Shown here piece by piece: positions 16,287-24,017 of a stretch of DNA of 64,000 bases. The first letter of the stretch is position 1. Each line of letters begins with the position of its first letter. Under the pieces are notes generated by a model. It saw nothing but the letters and a program-made list of their open reading frames with translations. It did no database searches and was not told the DNA's origin. The DNA is from Soonwooa sp032078105 (GTDB lineage: Bacteria > Bacteroidota > Bacteroidia > Flavobacteriales > Weeksellaceae): contig JBJZOS010000003.1 in assembly GCA_046269235.1 (NCBI GenBank), positions 186,001 through 250,000 on the forward strand. Reading direction: 5' to 3'. Made by a program: the position numbers and the translations under genes.

Positions 16287-17000
16287 TTATTGATGAATAT
16301 GTAGACCACATTCTTTTTTGCTGGCATCTTCCCACCACCAACGTCCCGCTCTGAAATCTTCGCCTTCTTTGACGGCTCTGGTACAAGGTTCGCACCCAAT
16401 GCTTACAAATCCCAGATTATGAAGAGGATTGTATGGCAAATAATTTGCCTTAACATAGGCTATCACCTGCTCCGAAGTCCAATGGAGTATTGGGTGATAT
16501 TTTATAATCTTATTGTCTGGATCCCACTCGAATTGAGGTATATTTTGCCGATTGGCAGAATGCTCAGATCTAAGACCTGTGATCCATACTTTATAGCCTT
16601 GCAATGCTTTTCTTAAAGGATGTAACTTTCTTATGTTGCAGCAAGTCTTTCTTTTCTCTACAGATTGATAAAAAGAATTTGGACCATTTTCGGTTACAAA
16701 TTCTTTTAATTCATTTGCGTCAGGATAATAGGCTTTGACTTTTTTTTGAAAGAAAGCATTTGTGGATGTCCAGGTGTCGTAAGTTTGTCCAAAAAGTCTT
16801 CCTGTATCCAGTGTGAATACTTCTATATTTAAATCTTTTATCAAATGTGTAATCACCTGATCCTCGTAACTAAAGCTGGTAGAGAAAACAACTTCATTTG
16901 GAAATCTTTCTGTCAACCTTTGTAAAAAATCGATTGCCGAAGACTCTCCTACAAGCACTTTTTTAAGTTTTTCGAATTCAATTTTCAGACTATCTTCCAT
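16287..17000 (-). CDS. cysH: phosphoadenylyl/adenylyl-sulfate reductase
   Basis: CysH reduces activated sulfate to sulfite with thioredoxin. The 237-residue protein has the PP-loop-like SFSYEDQVITHL, TGRLFGQTYDTW and the C-terminal ECGLHIHQ holding the redox cysteine. It has two cysteine pairs, KTCCNIRK and GCEPCTRA, which bind a [4Fe-4S] cluster and mark enzymes that use APS rather than PAPS. This fits the absence of an APS kinase. The frame extends upstream to 17057, but that extension contains the promoter box TATATTTG (17022-17029) and an unlikely hydrophobic leader. The ATG at 17000 (MEDSLKIEFEKLKK) is therefore preferred. It is the first structural gene after rrf2. Confidence 0.94.
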   Translation of the reverse strand: MEDSLKIEFEKLKKVLVGESSAIDFLQRLTERFPNEVVFSTSFSYEDQVITHLIKDLNIEVFTLDTGRLFGQTYDTWTSTNAFFQKKVKAYYPDANELKEFVTENGPNSFYQSVEKRKTCCNIRKLHPLRKALQGYKVWITGLRSEHSANRQNIPQFEWDPDNKIIKYHPILHWTSEQVIAYVKANYLPYNPLHNLGFVSIGCEPCTRAVKEGEDFRAGRWWWEDASKKECGLHIHQ

Positions 17001-17021
17001 TGATTTATTAATTAATTGCTG

Positions 17022-17065
17022 CAAATATAAATATATTACGCCTATAACTCCTATCAAAATAGTAG
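17022..17065 (-). promoter_or_regulatory. cysH promoter with overlapping candidate Rrf2 operator
   Basis: On the minus strand TATATTTG (17022-17029) lies 21 bases before the cysH ATG. Upstream an inverted repeat, CTCCTAT (17048-17054) and ATAGTAG (17059-17065) with a four-base spacer CAAA, pairs at six of seven positions. CAAA reads TTTG on the minus strand, the -33 consensus, though 25 bases from the -7 box. The site would let a dimeric repressor such as the adjacent Rrf2 protein cover the -33 element. The CTATCAA half-site also occurs once in the rrf2 leader. Confidence 0.5.
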
Positions 17066-17089
17066 AATTAAAATAAAAAAAATATTATT

Positions 17090-17500
17090 CTATTTAATAA
17101 ACTTAGTTAGAGTAGCCTCCATCATGCTTTTCCTGGTCTTTTCGCGTACGATCATTAATTCTTTTCTCAAATAACAAACTTCTTCATCTACACAATCGTC
17201 ACAGGCTTCATAAAAATTCAACGAAGCGCATGAGGTAAGCGCAATAGGACCGTCGAAAATACGGTAAATATCAGCTAAAGATATATCATCAGGTGATTTT
17301 AGCAAGTAATAACCTCCAGCTTTACCTTGTTTACTATTGACAAATTTAACTCTTTTAAGTTCGAGAAGGATTTGCTCTAAAAATTTCTTGGGAATGTTCT
17401 CATCTTGTGCAATAACAGAAGTAGACAGAAAGCCTTGATTGTAATTTCTTGCTAACCTGACCATAGCTTTTAAAGCATATTTGCAACGTTTTGACATCAT
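17090..17500 (-). CDS. Rrf2-family transcriptional regulator
   Basis: The 136-residue protein has the Rrf2 winged helix (MMSKRCKYALKAMVRLARNY, then ENIPKKFLEQILLELKRVKFVNSKQGKAGGYYLLKSPDDISLADIYRIFDGP). It has a cysteine cluster, SCASLNFYEACDDCVDEEVCYLRK, at residues 90-110. Family members either bind an Fe-S cluster through three such cysteines (IscR, NsrR, RsrR) or respond to a CysK/acetylserine complex (CymR). The position directly before cysH-D-N-epsC-cysK suggests that it senses sulfur or cysteine state and controls that operon; this is inference. A separate promoter before cysH allows differential control. Confidence 0.92.
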   Translation of the reverse strand: MMSKRCKYALKAMVRLARNYNQGFLSTSVIAQDENIPKKFLEQILLELKRVKFVNSKQGKAGGYYLLKSPDDISLADIYRIFDGPIALTSCASLNFYEACDDCVDEEVCYLRKELMIVREKTRKSMMEATLTKFIK

Positions 17501-17652
17501 AATAAATGCAAGGTAAGATAATTTATTTAAATAAAAAATAGTTGATAGTCCCCTCTGTGTTACGTATTTTTTGTTAATCTAAATTGTTATTAAACTCAAA
17601 ATTTAAAAACATATTAACGCACTGTAAGTCAAAAGCTAAATAATAAAAACTA

Positions 17653-17672
17653 TATCAGGTGTTATCCTGATA
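17653..17672. promoter_or_regulatory. inverted repeat upstream of rrf2
   Basis: Arms TATCAGG and CCTGATA around six bases form a 7-bp hairpin 153 bases before the rrf2 start, between it and the tRNA terminator. No T-run follows. It may be an operator or a leader structure; nothing else in the 17501-17714 gap is recognisable. Confidence 0.35.
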
Positions 17673-17714
17673 CGTTAATCTTCACTAATATTTTTAAAAA
17701 AACTCGTTAATAAC

Positions 17715-17746
17715 AAAAAAACATCCTATTACTAAGATGTTTTTTT
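17715..17746 (-). terminator. terminator of the tRNA-Arg transcript
   Basis: Stem AAAAAAACATC/GATGTTTTTTT with a ten-base loop lies immediately 3' of the tRNA on the minus strand. Confidence 0.75.
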
Positions 17747-17747
17747 G

Positions 17748-17821
17748 TGACTGCGGAGGGAGTCGAACCCCCAACCGTCGGAGCCGAAATCCGATATTCT
17801 ATCCAGTTGAACTACGCAGCC
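17748..17821 (-). tRNA. tRNA-Arg (anticodon UCG)
   Basis: The minus strand folds as a cloverleaf: acceptor GGCTGCG/CGCAGTC with one G-U pair, a D arm containing the AACTGGATA loop, an anticodon stem TCGGA/TCCGA around the loop TTTCGGC, and a T arm with TTCGACT. The anticodon read from the loop is UCG, for arginine CGN codons. The discriminator is A and the CCA tail is not encoded. It lies 19 bases downstream of the outer-membrane protein gene on the same strand. Confidence 0.88.
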
Positions 17822-17840
17822 AATATTTTAAGTCTTTTCT

Positions 17841-19613
17841 TTAAAAGGTAATTTTAACACCTCCCAAAACTTGAGCGCCTAAAACTTTGTATCCGTAGAA
17901 AGTTTGATACTTCGTGTTTAGAAGGTTATTTCCGAGCACGAAAATACTGAAATTTTTGTGTACTTTATATTCCGCAGACAAGTTAATATCAACATAACCG
18001 CCAACTTTCTGATTTTCATTTTCTTTAATATCATAAGTTATTGGATTCGTCGCCAGATTTTCTGTTAATTCGTAGCTGTTAGTCGTTCTATCCGTTACAA
18101 AAATACCTTTAAATCCAAGATTTAGCTTCTTCCCAAGCATAGAATATTTTGCACCGAAAGTTGTCTGTACCAAAGGTTTGTAATAGGTTTCTTTAAGATT
18201 ATCCAATTTATATTTCAAGAAATGAAATTCGCCATCTAAAACTAAATTTTCTAAAGGAAAAAACTGAACGCTAGCTTTAACTTCGCTGGTTGTTCCATTG
18301 TCATAGATCGCACCAAAGCTATTTGCAAAATCGTAAGCTTTGCGCGTTTCCGTCGCAGTTGGATCGATCAAAGTATTGTTATGGAAGAACAGAATGTCAT
18401 GCTGTTTGCTAAAACCAGCACTGATGTTATACTTCAACGTTTGGTCTACGTCGCCCTTTATTCCTACATAAATTCGGTATTTTGTTTCGGTAGGTTTTAG
18501 ATATAAATCCGAAATCATGTAAGGATTTTCCTCTAATAATTGGTTGTATGAGTTTAGCTTTAAACCACCTTCGACACCGCCAAAAAACTTGAATTGATCG
18601 GTTGCTGAAATTTGTAATTCAGCTTTTGGAAACCAATAAAACTTGCTATTTTTTTCTTGTTCTAAAACTAAACTTTGATGTTTTTGATTAAAAAAGGAGA
18701 AATCGGAACCAATTGTTAAATAAGAATTTCCTTTATAAAACGTCAACTTCGGGCCTAAATTAAAATTGAACAAATTGCTTTCATTCTTATCCAAAATCCC
18801 GAATTTAGAATTCACTAGATCCAAACCAATGCCCAAATCAGCATTCATTTTTGTATCTGTATAGACGTCAACATCATGCATAGAAAGGTTGGCTAAGACT
18901 TCGGCTTGTGTTTCTTTAGAATCGAAATGATCGCTAAGAATCGACGATTTCACACGAACATTATTAAGATATTTATTCGAATAATGATCATAAAACGCAT
19001 TGATTTTAAAGCGATTAACTTTCTGTTCCAAGTCAATATCGGACTTCGGCGTTAAAGCATAAATACCATAATAGTTGTACTTATCCATCCCGAAATTAGC
19101 ATCAATATTAAATTTTCCCGTTTCGGTATAAGCATTAAGGAACAATCCGGCGCCCAATTGACTTTGCTTCGAAGACCAATCGTATTCTTTCTTCAAGCCA
19201 CTTGTCGACAAATAATGCACATCGGCACCAACTTCCACATTATCATTAACTTTTCCAGATATATTAGCATCAGCCAGGAATTTGCCATAATTGCCATAAC
19301 CAATCTGGAAATAGTTATTTTGTTTTTCGAAATCGAATTTTGGAGAAATATCTTCCGCTTTAATTTCCGACGTTTTAAAATCGGAAACTGGCGGAACGTC
19401 TGTTATATCGTAGTTTACAACTTCATTAGCTTTGGCTTCTGGCGGATAATTCTTCTCTTGTTGCACCGACGTTTTCTTTTTCTCGATACGTTTAACTTCA
19501 GGTTCTCGTTTTCTATCCAAAACCAACTTTTCTTCCTTAAGCTGTGCAAAAGAATTTTGGCTTCCGAATCCGCTCAGAAATGCAATAACTGCTATGTATT
19601 TTAGTCTGTTCAT
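17841..19613 (-). CDS. TonB-receptor-like outer-membrane beta-barrel protein
   Basis: The 590-residue protein has a signal peptide (MNRLKYIAVIAFLSGFGSQNSFAQ), a charged periplasmic N-terminal part (about 25-100), then alternating amphipathic strands to the C-terminus, ending VLGGVKITF, a terminal aromatic as in outer-membrane barrels. The segment near the end (NFSIFVLGNNLLNTKYQTFYGY) resembles the last strands of TonB-dependent receptors. No plug domain or TonB box is evident, so it is a barrel of that family without the usual plug. It lies 106 bases after the beta-lactamase gene in a TPR/bla/barrel array. Its signal peptide is closely related to that of the beta-lactamase. Substrate unknown. 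Confidence 0.8.
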   Translation of the reverse strand: MNRLKYIAVIAFLSGFGSQNSFAQLKEEKLVLDRKREPEVKRIEKKKTSVQQEKNYPPEAKANEVVNYDITDVPPVSDFKTSEIKAEDISPKFDFEKQNNYFQIGYGNYGKFLADANISGKVNDNVEVGADVHYLSTSGLKKEYDWSSKQSQLGAGLFLNAYTETGKFNIDANFGMDKYNYYGIYALTPKSDIDLEQKVNRFKINAFYDHYSNKYLNNVRVKSSILSDHFDSKETQAEVLANLSMHDVDVYTDTKMNADLGIGLDLVNSKFGILDKNESNLFNFNLGPKLTFYKGNSYLTIGSDFSFFNQKHQSLVLEQEKNSKFYWFPKAELQISATDQFKFFGGVEGGLKLNSYNQLLEENPYMISDLYLKPTETKYRIYVGIKGDVDQTLKYNISAGFSKQHDILFFHNNTLIDPTATETRKAYDFANSFGAIYDNGTTSEVKASVQFFPLENLVLDGEFHFLKYKLDNLKETYYKPLVQTTFGAKYSMLGKKLNLGFKGIFVTDRTTNSYELTENLATNPITYDIKENENQKVGGYVDINLSAEYKVHKNFSIFVLGNNLLNTKYQTFYGYKVLGAQVLGGVKITF

Positions 19614-19719
19614 TTTTTATTTTAAATGATTAAAAAATCGAATAATCGTCTTTAGTAGAAGTACTTGCTAATAGTTGATATTCAGTTTTCTAATTAATTA
19701 TGAGTTCTATTTCTATATT

Positions 19720-20610
19720 TTATTTCGAATAATAATCGAAACTCGCCTTTGCAATATCAGCGATAATCTTCTCATTAGTAGCTTCTTTCTCATAAGAATC
19801 GCTCACAAAAACGCTGACAATAACATGCTCTTTATTAGGCAAAGTAATAACACCAATGTCATTGGTAGCCGCAGTTTTTCCAGTGCCATCGGTATAAGAT
19901 GTTCCTGTTTTGTGCGCCACCAAAGTCCCTTGCGGTAATTCACCTTTTAGACGTTTAACGCCAGTGTTGGTTTCTTCAAGAATCTTAATCATTTCTTTTT
20001 TGGAAGCTTCTTTTAAAATCGATTTTGTATAAAGTTTTTCTAAAAGATCATTCGCAGAATTGGCGTTCCAATAATTTTGATATTGAAGTTCTGTCACGGC
20101 ATGCATTTCTTGCTCATTAGTAGCAATCTGGAAGTCTTTGATGCCGATTCTGTTCATATACTTTTGAACCACATCTACACCTCCAATTTTGTTCAATAGA
20201 ATATCGCACCCATTATTATCGCTATTGGCTACGGTGTATTTTATCATTTCTAGAAGTGCTAGTTCGCCACCATTAGGATATGTATCACGAAGTGGACTGT
20301 GCGTATTTGGCAGCAATTCTTCTTTCGTGAATTTTATTTTTTGATCGATCTTAAATTTTCCTTTATCTACCAAATCTAGAATCGCTAAACCAATCGGAAG
20401 TTTAAAAACACTTTGCATTGGTACATGTCGATGTCCATTAACACTCAATGTATCTTTTTTTTCGAGATGCCAAACAGCAACGCCAATATTCGCTTTTTTG
20501 TTTTTAACAATCTCTTGAATCGAGCTTCTCAAATCTTGTTGCGCAAACGTATAATTGCTCCCAAAGCCAGCAAGTACAATAGCAATTCCGAAATATTTTA
20601 ATCGTTTCAT
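19720..20610 (-). CDS. bla: class A beta-lactamase, PER/VEB/CGA-like (subclass A2)
   Basis: The 296-residue enzyme hydrolyses beta-lactams in the periplasm. It has a signal peptide ending TFAQQ, the active-site serine motif SVFK, the SDN loop in TVANSDNNGCD, the omega-loop glutamate within ATNEQEMHAV and the KTG triad in VAHKTGTSYTDGTGK. The TGTSYTDGTGKTAATNDIGVI segment and the length fit the A2 branch (CepA, CfxA, PER, VEB and the chromosomal CGA/CIA/CME enzymes of Chryseobacterium and Elizabethkingia), many of which are extended-spectrum. The spectrum cannot be stated from sequence reading alone. It follows the TPR gene by 34 bases, with no mobile element near, so it is a resident chromosomal gene. 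Confidence 0.93.
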   Translation of the reverse strand: MKRLKYFGIAIVLAGFGSNYTFAQQDLRSSIQEIVKNKKANIGVAVWHLEKKDTLSVNGHRHVPMQSVFKLPIGLAILDLVDKGKFKIDQKIKFTKEELLPNTHSPLRDTYPNGGELALLEMIKYTVANSDNNGCDILLNKIGGVDVVQKYMNRIGIKDFQIATNEQEMHAVTELQYQNYWNANSANDLLEKLYTKSILKEASKKEMIKILEETNTGVKRLKGELPQGTLVAHKTGTSYTDGTGKTAATNDIGVITLPNKEHVIVSVFVSDSYEKEATNEKIIADIAKASFDYYSK

Positions 20611-20644
20611 TTAGAATTGAAAAGTTTTAAAATGAATAAAATCT

Positions 20645-23620
20645 TTATTTTTTGATTTGAGCTTTCACCTCTTTTGCTTCTGCCACAACATCTGGGAAAT
20701 CGCCATAGTTATTAATAATTTGGTCACAAGTGTAGGACGCTTGATAATTGTCTTTCAAGGCTAAATAATTTTTTGCCATGATAACCAAAGCCCTTGCACC
20801 CCAATATTCTTCTGATGCGTAATTATTAGCGAGTTTGAAAATTGTCTCGTTACTACTTTTGAAAGCTTTTCCTTTGTTTTGATAAAATGCTTTAGCATAA
20901 AGCGCTTCGGCAGCAACTGCCGGATTCGAAGATTTCTCTAAAGCAGCAAATGCCGTCTGTGCTTCTTTATCTTTTCCGTTTAGCATCGCGCCTCTCGCTT
21001 TTACAATTTTAGCTTGTTCCAAAACTGCTGCTGAGTTTTTAGTATTTTTAAGAACGATATCTGCATATTGTTCAGCTTTCGAAAAGTCTTTTTTATCGGC
21101 ATAGATTTTCATCAATTCTAAAGACGCAAAGTTTTTGATATTCGCATCGTTAGAATTGGCTACTTCTACGAGATATCTTTGTGCATCCGCAGATTTACCT
21201 TGGTTGATGTAGATCTGCGCCAATCTAACCTGCGCATCTTGTTGATAATCATTTTGGAAATCGGCAACATTTTGCAGAATTAACAAAGCTTTTCCCAAGT
21301 TTTTGGTTTGATAATAACTTTCACCCAACTCGTATTGTGCCTGATAAAAGCGAGAACCTGTCGGATCGTTTGTAAGATATTTTTCGTAATAAGTAATGGC
21401 TTTTGTAAAGTCTTTTTTAGCATAACTATCTTGCGCCAAGGTCAAATTAAGTTGATCTTTTTCGGTGCTCGAAATATTAACGCCAAGACTTTTCGCAAAA
21501 TTTTCGTAGCCTGCAACGTCTCCATTTTTAACAAAAGCTGGACGCGAAGCCGCCACAATTTTATCAGCAAAAGCTGAATTTTTATATTGCGTACCAAGTT
21601 GTTTTAACTCTGTTAAAGCTTTATCAATTTGGTTTTGTTCAATGTAATTTTGAGCACGATAGATTTGCGCATTTGCTACTAAATCTTTGTCCGAACTCGA
21701 TTTAATAACTTGATCAAAGTAAGAATTCGAATTTGCAAAATCGTCATTTGCAGAATAAGCGGTTCCGATTTCGTACTGCGCATCGTCTTTGTAATCGCTA
21801 TTTGGATAAGACGAAATCAACTTTTTAAGCTCCGTAATTTTAGCAACAGTATCACCTTTAAAACCTAAAGCCATCGACTTTTGGAACAACACATAATCTG
21901 CCGCACCTTCGGCTTTGTTATAAATGTCAATCGCTTCGCTCAGTTTGTTGTCGGCATAATAAGTGTCTGCCAAACGTAATTCTGCATCCGCCTTGAACTC
22001 TGGTCTCGGGAATCTCAAATATTCTTTAAAATGGTCCTGAGCTGACTCGAAGTTTTTATTTTTAAAATAGGCATAACCCAAATCGTAATCTAGTTGTTCG
22101 CGCTCTGGGAAGTTTTCGGCAGTTTCGTTTTCAAGTTTTAAGTATTCAATAATCGCAGAACGATAATCTGCTTTCTGATAGTAAGTTTGACCTAACCAAT
22201 ATCTTGCTTTTTTCGCAAAATCTTTGTTAAGATTATATTGAAGACTTTGTTTAAAATATTGCTCTGCCGCGTCGTAATTACCTTTGTTAAACTCCTCTGT
22301 CCCCAGTAGATAAGCAACTTCTTGTTCTATTTTGTTAGTTTCTGGCGTTTTGTTATCCATCTTTTTTAGAGCATTCAAAGTTTCTTGATAATTCCCAGAA
22401 TACAGATAAGATTTCACCAAAAGCTTCTTCATTTCTGAAGATTTTGGAGAATTTGGATATTTGTCGATATAACGCTGAATAACTTTAGGTGCCGTCTCAA
22501 AAGGATTTGCAATGTCATAACTCAATTTTGCATATTGCTCCAAAGCGAGTTGTTGAAGCTTAGCATCGTAGTTCATTTCTGCAGCATTCTTATAGGCAGA
22601 AAGCGCTTCCTGCTTTTTATTGGTCTGCAAATAAGCGTTCCCCAATTGATAGTAAGCATTCTGTGCCAAGGGCGATTGACTATTAATCAATTGGTTGTAA
22701 TAACTAACCGCTTCATCCGACTTTCCTGCTTTTGCCGCAACAAATCCCATTTCGTAAAGATCACTTTCCTTCGCGTGATTCGATTGGTCAATATATTTTT
22801 TAAGATAAGGATAAGCCGATTGATAGTCGCCTTTCATAAAGTAACTCTCTCCTATTATCTTTTGGATTTCAATTTCGGAAGCCGACGAGGTTCCCGATGC
22901 TAAAAGATCTTTAGCTTCAGAGATAGCTTTATCATAATCTTTGTCATTAAAATACATCTGAACATAATATGGACGCACCATTGCCGCATATTGCTCATTG
23001 AACTTCACTTGATCAAAATACGTGAACGCCTTATCACTCTCATGATTCGCATAATACAGATGCCCCAACATATAAGCCATCCCCGCTTTATCATTCTCAT
23101 TAGAAGCATTTTTTTGCGCTTCTTCCAAAGCTTCGATTGCGCCCGCAGAATCACCTGTCATAAATTTGGCATAACCCAACTTCATGATATATTGCGTGTT
23201 TTCTTCCTGACTCAATTGGTATTGATTAATCTTTTGCAAAGTCTCCAAAGCCCTTGGGAAATCTTTCTTCGCTAGATAATAATCTGCCAAAGGTCCATTA
23301 GCTTGCGCAAAAAATGAAGACTTGGGATATTCTTTCATAAAGGCTTCAAAACCCTCTTCCGAATGATTCTGCTGAAGCATCATCGAAATAATTTGATTAA
23401 AAAACAAAGCAGCTTCCTTTTTGGACTCTGACAAAGTCTGGTTATAAAAATACTGTCGCGCGTACTCGTACTGAGATGCGCCATAGATTTTTGATTGATA
23501 AAGGTGTTCGGCTAGATTGTAGCGATAAGCCTCTTTGTCATTAAAGTATTTTGATTGTTGCGCTTGGGAAATTCCGTAGAAAGAAATCAACGACGCAAGA
23601 ATTATTTTTTTTGAATTCAT
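20645..23620 (-). CDS. large tetratricopeptide-repeat protein, exported
   Basis: The 991-residue protein begins with a signal peptide (MNSKKIILASLISFYGISQAQQ) and then consists of about 20 or more TPR-like helical hairpins (for example AFTYFDQVKFNEQYAAMVRPYYVQM, AEQYFKQSLQYN, ARYWLGQTYYQKADYRSAI). TPR arrays are protein-binding scaffolds. Exported ones of this size in Bacteroidetes are related to YbgF/BamD-type helpers of the outer membrane, but there is no specific domain to prove this. It is the first gene of an apparent operon with the beta-lactamase (34-base gap) and a barrel protein. The family is secure, the role unknown. Confidence 0.88.
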   Translation of the reverse strand: MNSKKIILASLISFYGISQAQQSKYFNDKEAYRYNLAEHLYQSKIYGASQYEYARQYFYNQTLSESKKEAALFFNQIISMMLQQNHSEEGFEAFMKEYPKSSFFAQANGPLADYYLAKKDFPRALETLQKINQYQLSQEENTQYIMKLGYAKFMTGDSAGAIEALEEAQKNASNENDKAGMAYMLGHLYYANHESDKAFTYFDQVKFNEQYAAMVRPYYVQMYFNDKDYDKAISEAKDLLASGTSSASEIEIQKIIGESYFMKGDYQSAYPYLKKYIDQSNHAKESDLYEMGFVAAKAGKSDEAVSYYNQLINSQSPLAQNAYYQLGNAYLQTNKKQEALSAYKNAAEMNYDAKLQQLALEQYAKLSYDIANPFETAPKVIQRYIDKYPNSPKSSEMKKLLVKSYLYSGNYQETLNALKKMDNKTPETNKIEQEVAYLLGTEEFNKGNYDAAEQYFKQSLQYNLNKDFAKKARYWLGQTYYQKADYRSAIIEYLKLENETAENFPEREQLDYDLGYAYFKNKNFESAQDHFKEYLRFPRPEFKADAELRLADTYYADNKLSEAIDIYNKAEGAADYVLFQKSMALGFKGDTVAKITELKKLISSYPNSDYKDDAQYEIGTAYSANDDFANSNSYFDQVIKSSSDKDLVANAQIYRAQNYIEQNQIDKALTELKQLGTQYKNSAFADKIVAASRPAFVKNGDVAGYENFAKSLGVNISSTEKDQLNLTLAQDSYAKKDFTKAITYYEKYLTNDPTGSRFYQAQYELGESYYQTKNLGKALLILQNVADFQNDYQQDAQVRLAQIYINQGKSADAQRYLVEVANSNDANIKNFASLELMKIYADKKDFSKAEQYADIVLKNTKNSAAVLEQAKIVKARGAMLNGKDKEAQTAFAALEKSSNPAVAAEALYAKAFYQNKGKAFKSSNETIFKLANNYASEEYWGARALVIMAKNYLALKDNYQASYTCDQIINNYGDFPDVVAEAKEVKAQIKK

Positions 23621-24017
23621 CTAAGTCTTAAACTTTTTTGCTGAAACTGATGTTATTAGTTAGGTAACGAAAATAAGGAAAACTTATTATCTAAGCAACT
23701 TACAAAAGCTTTTTATAGGATTACAATTTAATAAAAATTCCCTTTTCTATGTTAAACATTTCCAAAAACCCGAAAATAGAAAATCCTCAAAAAGTAGCTA
23801 AAAAATCTTCATCCAAATTATTTTTAAAAACAAGACAAATTCTCTATTTAACAATGTTTAAAAGATTTTATACTTAAAAAAGAAAAACTTAGTAGTTAAT
23901 TATTGCAATATTTGAACATATCGGACTTTAACAAAGTTTAAGTTTATTAACATAAAGCTAACAGCCTATCAAAATTTTGTTACATTTGTTTTTATTTTCA
24001 AAAATAAACGACTATTA
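23621..24017. other. divergent intergenic region between TPR protein and permease
   Basis: About 400 AT-rich bases lie between two divergent start codons. No coding frame or stable hairpin is visible. The only recognisable signal is the promoter box TACATTTG at 23981-23988 for the permease. Confidence 0.6.
23981..23988 (+). promoter_or_regulatory. -7 box of the amino-acid permease gene
   Basis: TACATTTG matches TAnnTTTG and lies 29 bases before the ATG at 24018. Confidence 0.5.

Noticed and set aside
19158..19604. A 148-codon plus-strand frame antisense to the outer-membrane barrel gene
   Set aside because: A shadow of the barrel's alternating codon pattern; it has no signal peptide of its own or known motif.
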